Shown here piece after piece: positions 16,183 through 27,689 of a DNA stretch of 64,000 bases. The position numbers and the translations under genes are program-made. Location: contig CAZRWU010000001.1 in NCBI GenBank assembly GCA_964603915.1, positions 1-64,000 of the forward strand. The letters run 5' to 3'. This DNA is from REEP01 sp964603915. Lineage in GTDB: Bacteria; Pseudomonadota; Alphaproteobacteria; Rhodospirillales; Defluviicoccaceae. The notes beneath the pieces were generated by a model. The model was not told where the DNA came from and did no database searches. It saw only the letters and a program-made list of their open reading frames with translations. Positions within the stretch are counted from its first letter, which is position 1. The number at the start of each line of letters is the position of its first letter.

Positions 16183-16677
16183 ATGACAGTTGTTCGGTGG
16201 ACGCAGGGCATGAGCGTCGGGGTCCCCTCGATCGACGCCGATCACCAAGCCCTCATCGGCATGGTCAACCAGCTTGACGATGCGATCAAGGCGGCGAAAG
16301 GCCAGGAGCGGGTCGGCGGCGTTCTCGACGCGCTCCTGGACTACACAGTGTATCATTTCGGTCGGGAGGAAGCCCTGATGGAAGCTTGCGGCTATCCCGA
16401 CCTCGAAGCTCATCGGCATACCCACCGGGTGTTGCGCACGCAGGTTGCTCACATTCGCGACCGCCACAGCGGCAATCCCGATACAATTCGCGACCGGGAG
16501 GTTCTGGCGTTCCTGAAGAATTGGCTGACGTCCCATATCATGGGCCGCGACAAGCTGTACGAGCCGTTCATGGCCGGCCGTCGAGACGCCGTTCAGAAAG
16601 CGGAAGCGGCATACGCCGAACGCCTCGGCGGGCGATCGCCGCCAGCCGTCCGACACGGCGCCGGCGGGCTCGCCTGA
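16183..16677 (+). CDS. Bacteriohemerythrin
   Basis: A 164-residue single-domain hemerythrin that binds O2 (or senses O2/NO) at a diiron site. All seven ligands can be placed: His21 in 'DADHQ', His58 and Glu62 in 'YHFGREE', His77 and His81 in 'EAHRHTH', His118 and Asp123 in 'SHIMGRD'. GTG 16174 and TTG 16177 are possible starts, but CCAGGA is correctly spaced only for ATG 16183. The last 25 residues are an unconserved tail. Likely for oxygen storage or delivery in a cell facing changing oxygen. Confidence 0.93.
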   Translation: MTVVRWTQGMSVGVPSIDADHQALIGMVNQLDDAIKAAKGQERVGGVLDALLDYTVYHFGREEALMEACGYPDLEAHRHTHRVLRTQVAHIRDRHSGNPDTIRDREVLAFLKNWLTSHIMGRDKLYEPFMAGRRDAVQKAEAAYAERLGGRSPPAVRHGAGGLA

Positions 16678-16780
16678 AGTCGCCACTCGTCGCCGGGTTG
16701 CCGCAACGGCGCGATGGCGCCGGAAAAGCGGGCTCTTGGCCGGCGTTTCAGGTTCACCGCTCGCCGCGCGGGCGATAACC

Positions 16781-18907
16781 TCAACTGCCGATGATTCCGC
16801 CGTCTTCCTTGGTGATGACGACCGTCGCCGAGCGCGGATAGCTGTTGCCTCCGTCCGGCCAATGACTGCTGAGGACTCCGGCGGCGAAATCCTCGGCCGC
16901 GGTCGTGGCTCCCGGATGCTGTACGTTGATGAACATGGTCCTTCCGTCGGGCGTGGTGACGACGCCCGTGATCTCCTGGCCAACCGGCCCCGTCAGGAAG
17001 CGGCGAATCTCGCCGCTGACGGGATCGGCCGCCAACATCTGGTTGTTGCCGAACACGCCATGACTGCCCCTATTCTGGACGCTTTCGCTGATGTCCGTCT
17101 GGATCCACAGTCGGCCGTCTCGATCGAACCACAAGCCGTCGGGGCTCGAGAAAATGTTGGCCTCCGTCAAGGCGCGGCCGGCGAGATCGCGGCTCTGCGC
17201 TTCGTCGCCGGCAAAAACAAAAATCTCCCAGGCGAACGTTGTCGCGGCATGGTCGTCCCTCGCCTCCCGCCAGCGGATGATATGGCCGAATTCGTTGACC
17301 GCGCGCGGATTGACGGCGTCGGCTTGCGCCAGAGTGCGGCGCGTGTTGTTGGTCAAGGTGAAATAGACCATGCCGGTATTTGGATCGACCGCGCCCCACT
17401 CCGGCCGATCCATTTTGGTGGCGCCGACGCGGTCCGCGGCTGTCCGGGTGTTGACGAGGACGTCGGCCTGATCGGCGAAGCCGTTTTCCGGCGTCAGCCC
17501 GTTCTGGCCGTGGGCGAGGGACAGCCATTCCCCTGTCCCGTCATCGTTGAACTTGGCGACGTACAGCGTCCCTTCGTCGAGAAGATCGCCGCCGCTCGTC
17601 GCCGCCGAATAGGACTGCGCGCTGACGAACTTGTAGATGTATTCGAAGCGCGCGTCGTCGCCGCTATAGCAGACGATCGGCCGGCCTTCGACGGCGGGAG
17701 CGAAGACGACTCCTTCGTGGGCGTAGCGGCCGAGAGCGGTGCGCTTGACGGGCGTGCTTTCGGGATCGAACGGATCGATCTCGACAATCCAGCCGAAGGC
17801 GTTCGGTTCATTGCGGTAGTCTTCGAGGGCGTTGGCGCCTCTCGAAGAGGCGTCAAAGCGGATGAAGGCGTCGGCGTCGTTGTCGGCAAGCTCCCAGCCG
17901 TACCGGGATATTCCCGTTTCCACGCCGTAGCGAGCATGCTCCCGCGGAACCTTCGGTTTTTCATTCTCCAGATCGCCGTTCCGGAAGTAGCCCGCCCAAT
18001 TTTCTTCGGCGGTCAGGTAGGTGTTCCAGGGCGTGACGCCATGACCGCAGTTGTTCAACGTTCCTCGCGTCATGGTGCCGTCCGGGCTGAACTTGGTCCG
18101 AACGAGAGCGGAACCGCGGACCGGGCCGCCGATCTTCATGGGCGTCAATGCCGAGATCCGGCGATTGCGCCGATCGCGCTCCAGCGCCCAGTTGCCGTCC
18201 TCGCCCTTGCGAATGCGCGCGATGGTTACGCCGTGAGCGTTCATTTCCTTCAAAACCTGATCCGCGTCGCGCCGGGCGCGCGCGTCCCTCAACGTCGGGT
18301 CGGCACTGCCGCGCTCGCCTTGATCAGCGGCTCCAACCGCGACCGGATCGCCGTCGCCGCGATCGACCAGCATGGGTATTGCGTCGGAGTCCGCTTCTCG
18401 GCCGATGGCCGCGGCGTGCATGAAGCGGGGTTCGACATATTCGTGGTTAACCACAAGCAGCCCATCGACGGAACTCCCCTCGTAGGGATGCTGACCTTCG
18501 ATCGGATAGAAGTGCATGCCGTCATGATGAGAGCCCACCTGCGCTTCCTGATCGGCGCCCGACGCATCGAGGTTGTACGGCGGATACGGCGCGATGAGCG
18601 GCTCTCCCCACGGCAGGATGACGTGCGTGCGATATCCTTCCGGGACCCGGACGGCGTCAGCCTCGCTGATTTCGACAGGCTCAAAGCCAAGGAGGGCATC
18701 GAGCGCAGCGGCCTGCGCCGGTGGGGGAGCGAAGCGAAGAAACGAAGGGCCCAGGTATCCGACGACGGCTGCGGCCAAACCGCCGATCAGGATGCCGCGC
18801 CGATCGACGCGGGCCTGCACAATCGCGCCGAACGTCGGGTTCGCGGAGACATTGCATACACGGTCAGCGCCGCTTTTCTGCGGCGGCGCATCGCGCGTTT
18901 CGTCCAT
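16781..18907 (-). CDS. PhoX family (DUF839) phosphatase-like protein, Tat-exported
   Basis: 708-residue protein of the PhoX group, calcium/iron-dependent phosphomonoesterases of the periplasm. The N terminus carries 'VDRRGILIGGLAAAVVGYLG' with the twin arginines at 36-37, a Tat-type signal. Conserved parts include 'LLVVNHEYVEP' (residues 150-160), 'NNCGHGVTPWNTYLTAEENW' and 'GVVTTPDGRTMFINVQHPG'. The start at 18907 has GGGAGGA just upstream. Residues of about 168-214, rich in Asp, Arg and Ala, look like an insertion relative to the family. Substrate (phosphate esters) is by family only. Confidence 0.87.
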   Translation of the reverse strand: MDETRDAPPQKSGADRVCNVSANPTFGAIVQARVDRRGILIGGLAAAVVGYLGPSFLRFAPPPAQAAALDALLGFEPVEISEADAVRVPEGYRTHVILPWGEPLIAPYPPYNLDASGADQEAQVGSHHDGMHFYPIEGQHPYEGSSVDGLLVVNHEYVEPRFMHAAAIGREADSDAIPMLVDRGDGDPVAVGAADQGERGSADPTLRDARARRDADQVLKEMNAHGVTIARIRKGEDGNWALERDRRNRRISALTPMKIGGPVRGSALVRTKFSPDGTMTRGTLNNCGHGVTPWNTYLTAEENWAGYFRNGDLENEKPKVPREHARYGVETGISRYGWELADNDADAFIRFDASSRGANALEDYRNEPNAFGWIVEIDPFDPESTPVKRTALGRYAHEGVVFAPAVEGRPIVCYSGDDARFEYIYKFVSAQSYSAATSGGDLLDEGTLYVAKFNDDGTGEWLSLAHGQNGLTPENGFADQADVLVNTRTAADRVGATKMDRPEWGAVDPNTGMVYFTLTNNTRRTLAQADAVNPRAVNEFGHIIRWREARDDHAATTFAWEIFVFAGDEAQSRDLAGRALTEANIFSSPDGLWFDRDGRLWIQTDISESVQNRGSHGVFGNNQMLAADPVSGEIRRFLTGPVGQEITGVVTTPDGRTMFINVQHPGATTAAEDFAAGVLSSHWPDGGNSYPRSATVVITKEDGGIIGS

Positions 18908-19087
18908 CGATCCTCCCTCATCCCTTGCCGCGCCGTTGCGCGCAGACCATAAGGAGCGGCAACGAAGATTGGATGACGCTCGTGCGATAGTTTGATGAAA
19001 GATGTCTCCACGTCGAGAGTGCAAGCGACTTCAGGACACGACCGTGCGATCATAGCCTGAGAACCGCCGAGCCCTTTTCGACGTCAT

Positions 19088-19306
19088 TCACCGCAAGTTG
19101 CCGCTCGCCGGCCGGCGGGCGCGGTTGCCGAGGACATAGAGGAGTTTGCGCAACGCGACTTGCTTGGACGCCTCCTCGAAGCCATCCGCTGGAGCCATGA
19201 CCGTGACCTCGACACTGGTCCGCGGATCAATCGCCGAGACGCGCATTATGCTTCCAATCCGGCGGAACTCGAACAAGACCTCGGTCAAATGCGCGTTGTC
19301 TTCCAT
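19088..19306 (-). CDS. Small conserved alphaproteobacterial protein (DUF6898-like)
   Basis: 72 residues with a compact beta-rich core 'VLFEFRRIGSIMRVSAIDPRTSVEVTVMAP' (region 10-39) and a helix 'KQVALRKLLYVL'. It resembles a family of small uncharacterised proteins in Rhodospirillales that I associate, tentatively, with DUF6898. The ribosome binding site GGGAGGG is strong and well spaced. Function unknown; it stands alone between phoX and mgtE. Confidence 0.72.
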   Translation of the reverse strand: MEDNAHLTEVLFEFRRIGSIMRVSAIDPRTSVEVTVMAPADGFEEASKQVALRKLLYVLGNRARRPASGNLR

Positions 19307-19414
19307 ACCGGCCCTCCCTTTGCGTTGTCCGTCGCCTCAGGCCATTCAAGATTCACCCGGGAAGGTTAAGACCATGTTAGCCGGACGGAATGCGCAACCG
19401 ATCTGCTGGTGCGC

Positions 19415-20827
19415 TCACGAAGCCGAAACGTTCAGGAAGGAGGTTGCGATACTGAAATAGATGACGACGCCGACGGCGTCGGCGATGCATGTAATCAGCG
19501 GAGCGCTTGCGGTCGCCGGATCCATGTTGAAGCGGCTGAGCAGAAACGGCAGCGACATCCCGATGACGCTGCCGACCATGACAATCGTGACCATCGTCAG
19601 CGCCACGACGAGCGCGATGTCGGGTCCTCCGCGAATGAAGCCGATCCCTGAGACGGCGAGAGCCATGGTCAAGCCGAGAGCGCCGGCGACCATGATCTCG
19701 CGGCCAAGCACCCGACCCCAGTCCCTCAGGCTGACGTCGCCGGTCGCCAGCGCCCGCACCATCAGGGTCGATGCCTGCGATCCGGCGTTGCCGCCGCTCC
19801 CGATCAGCAGCGGGAGAAAAAAGACGAGAGCAACGTAGGCGGCGATCGTGTCCTCGTAAAACGCAATACCGGCCCCGGAGAGGAGATTTCCGAAAACCAA
19901 CAGAACCAGCCAGGTGATGCGCTTGCGATAGAGCAAGCCGATGCTGGCGTCCCTCAGGCTGGTGACGATCGTGCCGACGGTCCCGTGCTTGTGAAAATCT
20001 TCCGTGGCTTCCTGCTCGACAACATCCATGGCGTCGTCATGCGTTACGATGCCGAGGAGATGACCCTCGCTGTCGACGACAGGCAGGGCGATGACGTCGT
20101 ATTTGGCGATCTCGCGGGCGGCCACCTCCTGATCGTCGTTGACCAGAACGAAGAGCGGATTGCGTTCCATCAGATCGGCGATGCTTGCCCCGGGCGGCGC
20201 TAGAATCAGTTCCTGCAGTCGCACTGAGCCGATCAACTTGCGTTCGGGATCGACGACATAGGCGCGGTAGATGGTCTCCTTATCCGGCGCTTGCAGGCGC
20301 AATCGATCCAACGCTTCCCGAGCGCTGATATCCGGCGTCAGCATCGCATAGTCGGAGGTCATGAGGGCTCCGACCGTGCCTTCCGCATAGGACGCAAGCC
20401 GCCGAATATCTTCGCGCTCGGCCTGCGCCAATGCCGGCAGCAGACTCTCTTGCTGTTCCGCTGACAGACGGTTGAAAAGATCGGCCCGTTCGTCCGCGGA
20501 CATTTCCGTGACGATATTGGCGAACTCACGCCGTCCGAGGGTGCGCGCGAAATCCACCTGCAGATCCATATCCAAGTAACCGAAGACGCGGGCGCGCCGC
20601 TCCAACGGCAGCAATCGGAAGGTCCGGCACGCTTCCGCGACAGGCAAGGCGTCGATGATGAAGGCGATATCCGCGGGATGTTGCTCGCTCAGAAAAATCT
20701 GAATCGATTCGATGTCGTCTTCGCGCAAGCAATCGAGGACGGCGCGGACGACAACGTCGGTGGACGGACGCTCGCCACTTGCGGCGGCCGTCAGGAGATC
20801 TCGTTGCTCGAGCAATTCCTCGTTCAT
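19415..20827 (-). CDS. mgtE: Magnesium transporter MgtE
   Basis: 470-residue Mg2+ channel/transporter of the inner membrane. Order of parts: N-terminal superhelical MgtE_N domain (about 30-130), two CBS domains (about 135-255, with 'GALMTSDYAMLTP' and 'YDVIALPVVDSEGHLLGIVTHDDAMDVV', given as regions) that sense intracellular Mg2+, and five membrane segments from about 285, with 'LLIGSGGNAGSQAS' before the pore helix and 'ITCIADAVGVVIYF' at the end. Monocistronic. Confidence 0.95.
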   Translation of the reverse strand: MNEELLEQRDLLTAAASGERPSTDVVVRAVLDCLREDDIESIQIFLSEQHPADIAFIIDALPVAEACRTFRLLPLERRARVFGYLDMDLQVDFARTLGRREFANIVTEMSADERADLFNRLSAEQQESLLPALAQAEREDIRRLASYAEGTVGALMTSDYAMLTPDISAREALDRLRLQAPDKETIYRAYVVDPERKLIGSVRLQELILAPPGASIADLMERNPLFVLVNDDQEVAAREIAKYDVIALPVVDSEGHLLGIVTHDDAMDVVEQEATEDFHKHGTVGTIVTSLRDASIGLLYRKRITWLVLLVFGNLLSGAGIAFYEDTIAAYVALVFFLPLLIGSGGNAGSQASTLMVRALATGDVSLRDWGRVLGREIMVAGALGLTMALAVSGIGFIRGGPDIALVVALTMVTIVMVGSVIGMSLPFLLSRFNMDPATASAPLITCIADAVGVVIYFSIATSFLNVSAS

Positions 20828-20993
20828 GTCCGCCTCTTCACGGCCGCCAGCATGCCGCAGCCACGGACGGACCCGAATGATTTAACAATAACCTGCTGAC
20901 GCCGGCACGATCAGTCCCGGCGATGAAGCATGGCGGCATCAACCTGGCAACGATCGATCCGCAGGGCGGCGTTCACGGGTAAGGCGCCCTGCC

Positions 20994-21032
20994 GCCACCG
21001 CCGTCAATAAGCCTGCGGCCACCGCCGTCAAT
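20994..21032. repeat. Two-copy direct repeat at the 3' end of ssb
   Basis: GCCACCGCCGTCAAT occurs at 20994-21008 and 21018-21032, giving a 24-base period. The second copy touches the ssb stop codon. It looks like a small tandem duplication just after the gene, with no evident function. Confidence 0.6.
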
Positions 21033-21520
21033 CAGAAAGGAATCTCGTCGTCCAGGTCGGCGCCGAGTCCCGGGGAACGCGGCGACGAACGCCCGCCCTC
21101 AGGCTCATAGCCGGGTTCGCTGCCTGGTCCGCTCGCGTAACCTTCACCGCTCCGGCCATCGAGCAGGGTCAGTTCGCCCCGGAACCTCTGCAGCACCACC
21201 TCGGTTGTGTAGCGTTCCTGACCGTCCTGGCCCGTCCACTTGCGAGTCTGAAGGGACCCTTCCAGATAAACCTTGGACCCCTTGCGCAGGTAACGCTCGG
21301 CGATTTCACCCAACCGATCATTGAAGATCACCACGCGGTGCCATTCCGTTCGTTCGCGGTTCTCGCCGCTCTGTCGGTCCTTCCATCGTTCGGATGTCGC
21401 CACGGATAGGTGAACGACCTTGCTGCCGTCCTGCAAATTTCTGACTTCGGGATCGCGGCCGAGGTTTCCGACCAGAATCACTTTGTTGACCGAGCCTGCC
21501 ATTTTTTCGTTCGCCATCAT
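21032..21520 (-). CDS. ssb: Single-stranded DNA-binding protein
   Basis: 162-residue SSB: an OB fold from 'SVNKVILVGNLGRDPEVR' to 'RFRGELTLLDGRSG' (residues about 9-123), a Gly/Ser/Pro-rich flexible linker, and the acidic tip 'LDDEIPF' that docks partner repair proteins. ATG 21520 is annotated; ATG 21502 (MAGSVNK), which matches many homologues, is an alternative, and neither has a strong ribosome binding site. It is divergent from uvrA, the classic paired arrangement. Confidence 0.96.
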   Translation of the reverse strand: MMANEKMAGSVNKVILVGNLGRDPEVRNLQDGSKVVHLSVATSERWKDRQSGENRERTEWHRVVIFNDRLGEIAERYLRKGSKVYLEGSLQTRKWTGQDGQERYTTEVVLQRFRGELTLLDGRSGEGYASGPGSEPGYEPEGGRSSPRSPGLGADLDDEIPF

Positions 21521-21560
21521 TCATCACAAGGCGGGGAGATCAGCGCCGAATCTCGATGAC

Positions 21561-21579
21561 GTTCTCTCCCCTTGAGAAC
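21561..21579. promoter_or_regulatory. Inverted repeat in the ssb/uvrA control region
   Basis: GTTCTC-N7-GAGAAC is a perfect 6-bp dyad. Alphaproteobacterial LexA usually binds the direct repeat GTTC-N7-GTTC, which this is not; the left half GTTC and spacer of 7 do fit, but the right half is inverted. A weak direct-repeat candidate, GTCT-N7-GTTC, lies at 21612-21626. The pair ssb/uvrA is commonly SOS-controlled, so one of these may be the operator. Confidence 0.4.
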
Positions 21580-21772
21580 AAACCTTACACGCAAGCCTTG
21601 CGGCGACGCCAGTCTCGTTTTCGTTCACCCGGAGAGGCGCGCGCTTGCCCCGCTCCACGCGATCCCGCTGATTGATGGTGGCCGCTCGCAATATTGCGCG
21701 CTATATGAGGCGGGCCGCTGATGAGCGGACTGTTGAGAGAGCGAGGCGACCTCTCGCGCCGCCGGAGAATGC

Positions 21773-24619
<2,847 letters not shown>

Positions 24620-24707
24620 GAGACGCACCTTTGCCAGTGAATGCGGCAGGCGGAGATCTTCCGCCTTGGACCCCGTCTCACTTGATATGCTGAGGAAGCG
24701 CACTAAG

Positions 24708-24724
24708 TTTAGAATGCTTTTAAT
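24708..24724. promoter_or_regulatory. Irr-box-like (ICE) motif upstream of peroxiredoxin
   Basis: TTTAGAA-TGC-TTTTAAT has a perfect left half and 5 of 7 matches in the right half to the iron control element TTTAGAA-N3-TTCTAAA bound by Irr in alphaproteobacteria. It is 42 bases ahead of the peroxiredoxin start codon, in AT-rich DNA. A chance match in an AT-rich promoter remains possible. Confidence 0.3.
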
Positions 24725-24766
24725 TTTCGTTTGCAACTTTGGCACACACTACCGAGGAGAAAGCCA

Positions 24767-25315
<549 letters not shown>

Positions 25316-25332
25316 GCCGTTGACCCGGAGCT

Positions 25333-25359
25333 CGGCGGGCCACAGACGTTGGTCCGCCG
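25333..25359. terminator. Hairpin after peroxiredoxin
   Basis: CGGCGGGCC/GGTCCGCCG, a 9-bp stem with one G-U pair and a 9-base loop, 17 bases after the stop codon. No T run follows, so terminator function is likely but not certain. Confidence 0.5.
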
Positions 25360-25556
25360 ATGCGGCGCGTGGCCTCAAAAGCGTCGCCCATCAACGATAA
25401 GTTCCCGTATACGTTCCAGCCGGGAGGCTGGTCGCTCCGGTGCTGGCGCGCCTCCCGCAGCCACCCTCTGCCCGATAGCCTCCCGCCAGACAGAGCCTTG
25501 AAATTTCGCGCCGTCAGCAGATATCGGATCCAGAAGGCGTGTGGGAAAAATTGAAT

Positions 25557-26834
25557 ATGCGCTGGCGTTTTATGGGCGTGCTCCTCCTTGTGTTTCTTCC
25601 CGTCTCGCTCCTGATCTCGACGGCAGACGTTTCCGCCGAGGAGCTGACGGAGCGGCAAAAACTTCTGCGCCAATTATTTCAGCCGGACCCGGGGCCGCCG
25701 ATCAAGCGTCCGCTTTTGACTTGCGGCAAGATCGACGCCTCGATCAACGAAAGCGGACGAACCATCAAGGTCAACACTGCCGACGACTTGCAAGCGGCCT
25801 TGCAAGGGGCCAAGGCGGGAGACGTCATCGAGCTCGGCGCCGCCGATTACGGGCGGATTGTGCTTAAGGACATGCAGTTCAGCGACTACGTCAAAATCAA
25901 GGGGTCCGACGGCGCAAAAATCAAGCATCTTGGGCTTAACAATGTCAAGAACTTGCAGATCGAGAATGCTAATTTTGAATATGGTTCGGCTGCGGGTGAG
26001 GATTGGAAGCCGAAAATTATTGAGATGAGGAACGTCGAACGTGTTCGTATATTGAATAGCTCGATCATGGGAAACAGGAACGCGAGCAACTGGCGAGACG
26101 ATTTACCAGACACAGCCATACGTGTATATGAGAATAGCAAGGATGTTACGATTTCCGGCGTAGAGATCAGCTACGTCATGCGGGGCATAATATTTCAACA
26201 AGTCAACAACTATACGATAGAAAACAATTCATTTACGAATATGGGATGTGACGGCCTGGTGCTACAGAATTCGTCTCAGGGCTTGATCGAGAGCAATTAT
26301 TTCTCTGATTTTCGGCCTTTTATTTATGCTGAGCAAGGGAAAACCTGTCACGCCGACTTTATTCAGTTTGACGCCGGCAAGGGTCGCAACACGAGAAATC
26401 CTTCGTCGAATGTCATCATCCGCGGCAATGTCATGCTGCAAGGACAGGACGGGTCGTCCTGTCGTGGCCCGGGCAGCGTATGCGGCGCCGTGCAAGGCAT
26501 TTTCCTCGAGGGCGCAACCGGCGCGCATCCGCAAACCGGCCAACGGCACAAGTTCGAGAATATCCGCATCACCGACAACGTTTATTGTGCTTCGGGCAGG
26601 AACGGTCTTTACGTCAATAACGGCATCAATGTTAACATTGAGAACAATGCCCACTACACCTGTCCGCCGCCCTTCGGATCGGATCATTCCTCCCGGATCG
26701 TTCTTCGCGGCACCCACGTCGACTCGGCGGTTTCGGGAAACACGGAAAAGCGGGTTGCCAATCAAATGGAGGCGATCCTTGACGCCAAAAGGAAAGGCAA
26801 TCTAACGAATTGCGTTCTTGGCAATCTCCCATGA
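25557..26834 (+). CDS. Exported right-handed parallel beta-helix protein
   Basis: 425 residues with a Sec signal peptide ('MRWRFMGVLLLVFLPVSLL...SAEE', cleavage near residue 27), then regular beta-helix coils such as 'VRILNSSIMGN', 'VTISGVEISYVMRGIIF', 'YTIENNSFTNMGCDGLVL' and 'NVIIRGNVM'. This is the fold of pectate lyases, chondroitinase B/alginate lyases and mannuronan epimerases, but no catalytic signature is convincing. Cysteines occur in pairs that could be disulfides. The central part (about 25940-26350) is clearly richer in A and T than its neighbours, suggesting transfer. ATG 25557 is chosen over GTG 25539; GGGA lies 11 bases before it. Confidence 0.8.
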   Translation: MRWRFMGVLLLVFLPVSLLISTADVSAEELTERQKLLRQLFQPDPGPPIKRPLLTCGKIDASINESGRTIKVNTADDLQAALQGAKAGDVIELGAADYGRIVLKDMQFSDYVKIKGSDGAKIKHLGLNNVKNLQIENANFEYGSAAGEDWKPKIIEMRNVERVRILNSSIMGNRNASNWRDDLPDTAIRVYENSKDVTISGVEISYVMRGIIFQQVNNYTIENNSFTNMGCDGLVLQNSSQGLIESNYFSDFRPFIYAEQGKTCHADFIQFDAGKGRNTRNPSSNVIIRGNVMLQGQDGSSCRGPGSVCGAVQGIFLEGATGAHPQTGQRHKFENIRITDNVYCASGRNGLYVNNGINVNIENNAHYTCPPPFGSDHSSRIVLRGTHVDSAVSGNTEKRVANQMEAILDAKRKGNLTNCVLGNLP

Positions 26835-26859
26835 CGGATGAATTGATGCGTCAGGCGGA

Positions 26860-27660
26860 TCAGCGATTGGCGGGGCCAAGGGTGTCGTTGGGGGAATCGC
26901 CGGGACGGGGGGAGGTTACGGTTGCGGTTGCCGCGTCCTCACGTCGGGCGGTCTTCATGGCCTCTTCATCCATCGGAGCCGAAAAGCGAAATCGGTCCGG
27001 CGCCACCGCGCCGCCGGAAATGACAAAGTTCATCGCCTCGTTGATGGTCCAGTCTGTCGACGTCACGCGTTCCAGGGGCACGATCTCAAGGTATCCCGAC
27101 GTGGGATTGGGAGTCGTCGGCACATAGACGGCAGCCAGCATTTGACCGGTTTCGTCGTCGACCAACGTCCGGGTGACAAAGCCGACCGCCTTCATCCGCG
27201 TCGATGGGAACTCGATCAGAACCACCCGTTGCACGCCTTCCGGCTTTTCCTGCATGACGCCGACAAGCTTCTTGACCGAACCGTAAACCGGCTTGACGAA
27301 CGGAATGCGATCGAACATCGCTTCGATGAAGCGCAGGATCCGCCTGCCGACGACCTTGTTGGCGGCCCAGCCGATGACATACAAGCCGATCAGGGTAATG
27401 AGGACGGCAAGAAGCTCCTGAAACCATGGCTCCAAAAGAATGGCTGCCGTCGTGGGGGACTCTTCGCGGATGGTGCGCGAGAAGGCGCGAACCCACGGCA
27501 TGCCCAGATACGAAAACTGACGAAAAACAAAGTCGAAGACGATCCAGGTAATCCACAACGGGACGACCGTAAGAATGCCGCTGAGGATGTACCGCCCGAC
27601 GTGCGGTCGCCGTTGCTTGCCGTGTTTCTTGTCGGATCTTGTCTGACGTTGTCCCGCCAT
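26860..27660 (-). CDS. DUF502 family inner-membrane protein
   Basis: 266 residues with two strong membrane segments (about 25-48 and 82-103, 'YILSGILTVVPLWITWIVF' and 'LAVLITLIGLYVIGWAANKVVG', given as regions) and a soluble domain containing 'IPFVKPVYGSVKKLV', 'EFPSTRMKAVGFVT' and 'VPTTPNPTSGYLEIVP', all characteristic of DUF502. The C-terminal 40 residues are low-complexity and charged. Function unknown in the family. It follows the amylase gene on the same strand with about 29 bases between, possibly cotranscribed. Confidence 0.9.
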   Translation of the reverse strand: MAGQRQTRSDKKHGKQRRPHVGRYILSGILTVVPLWITWIVFDFVFRQFSYLGMPWVRAFSRTIREESPTTAAILLEPWFQELLAVLITLIGLYVIGWAANKVVGRRILRFIEAMFDRIPFVKPVYGSVKKLVGVMQEKPEGVQRVVLIEFPSTRMKAVGFVTRTLVDDETGQMLAAVYVPTTPNPTSGYLEIVPLERVTSTDWTINEAMNFVISGGAVAPDRFRFSAPMDEEAMKTARREDAATATVTSPRPGDSPNDTLGPANR

Positions 27661-27689
27661 TCTCGGCTGTGGATCGTTGCGATCAAGGC

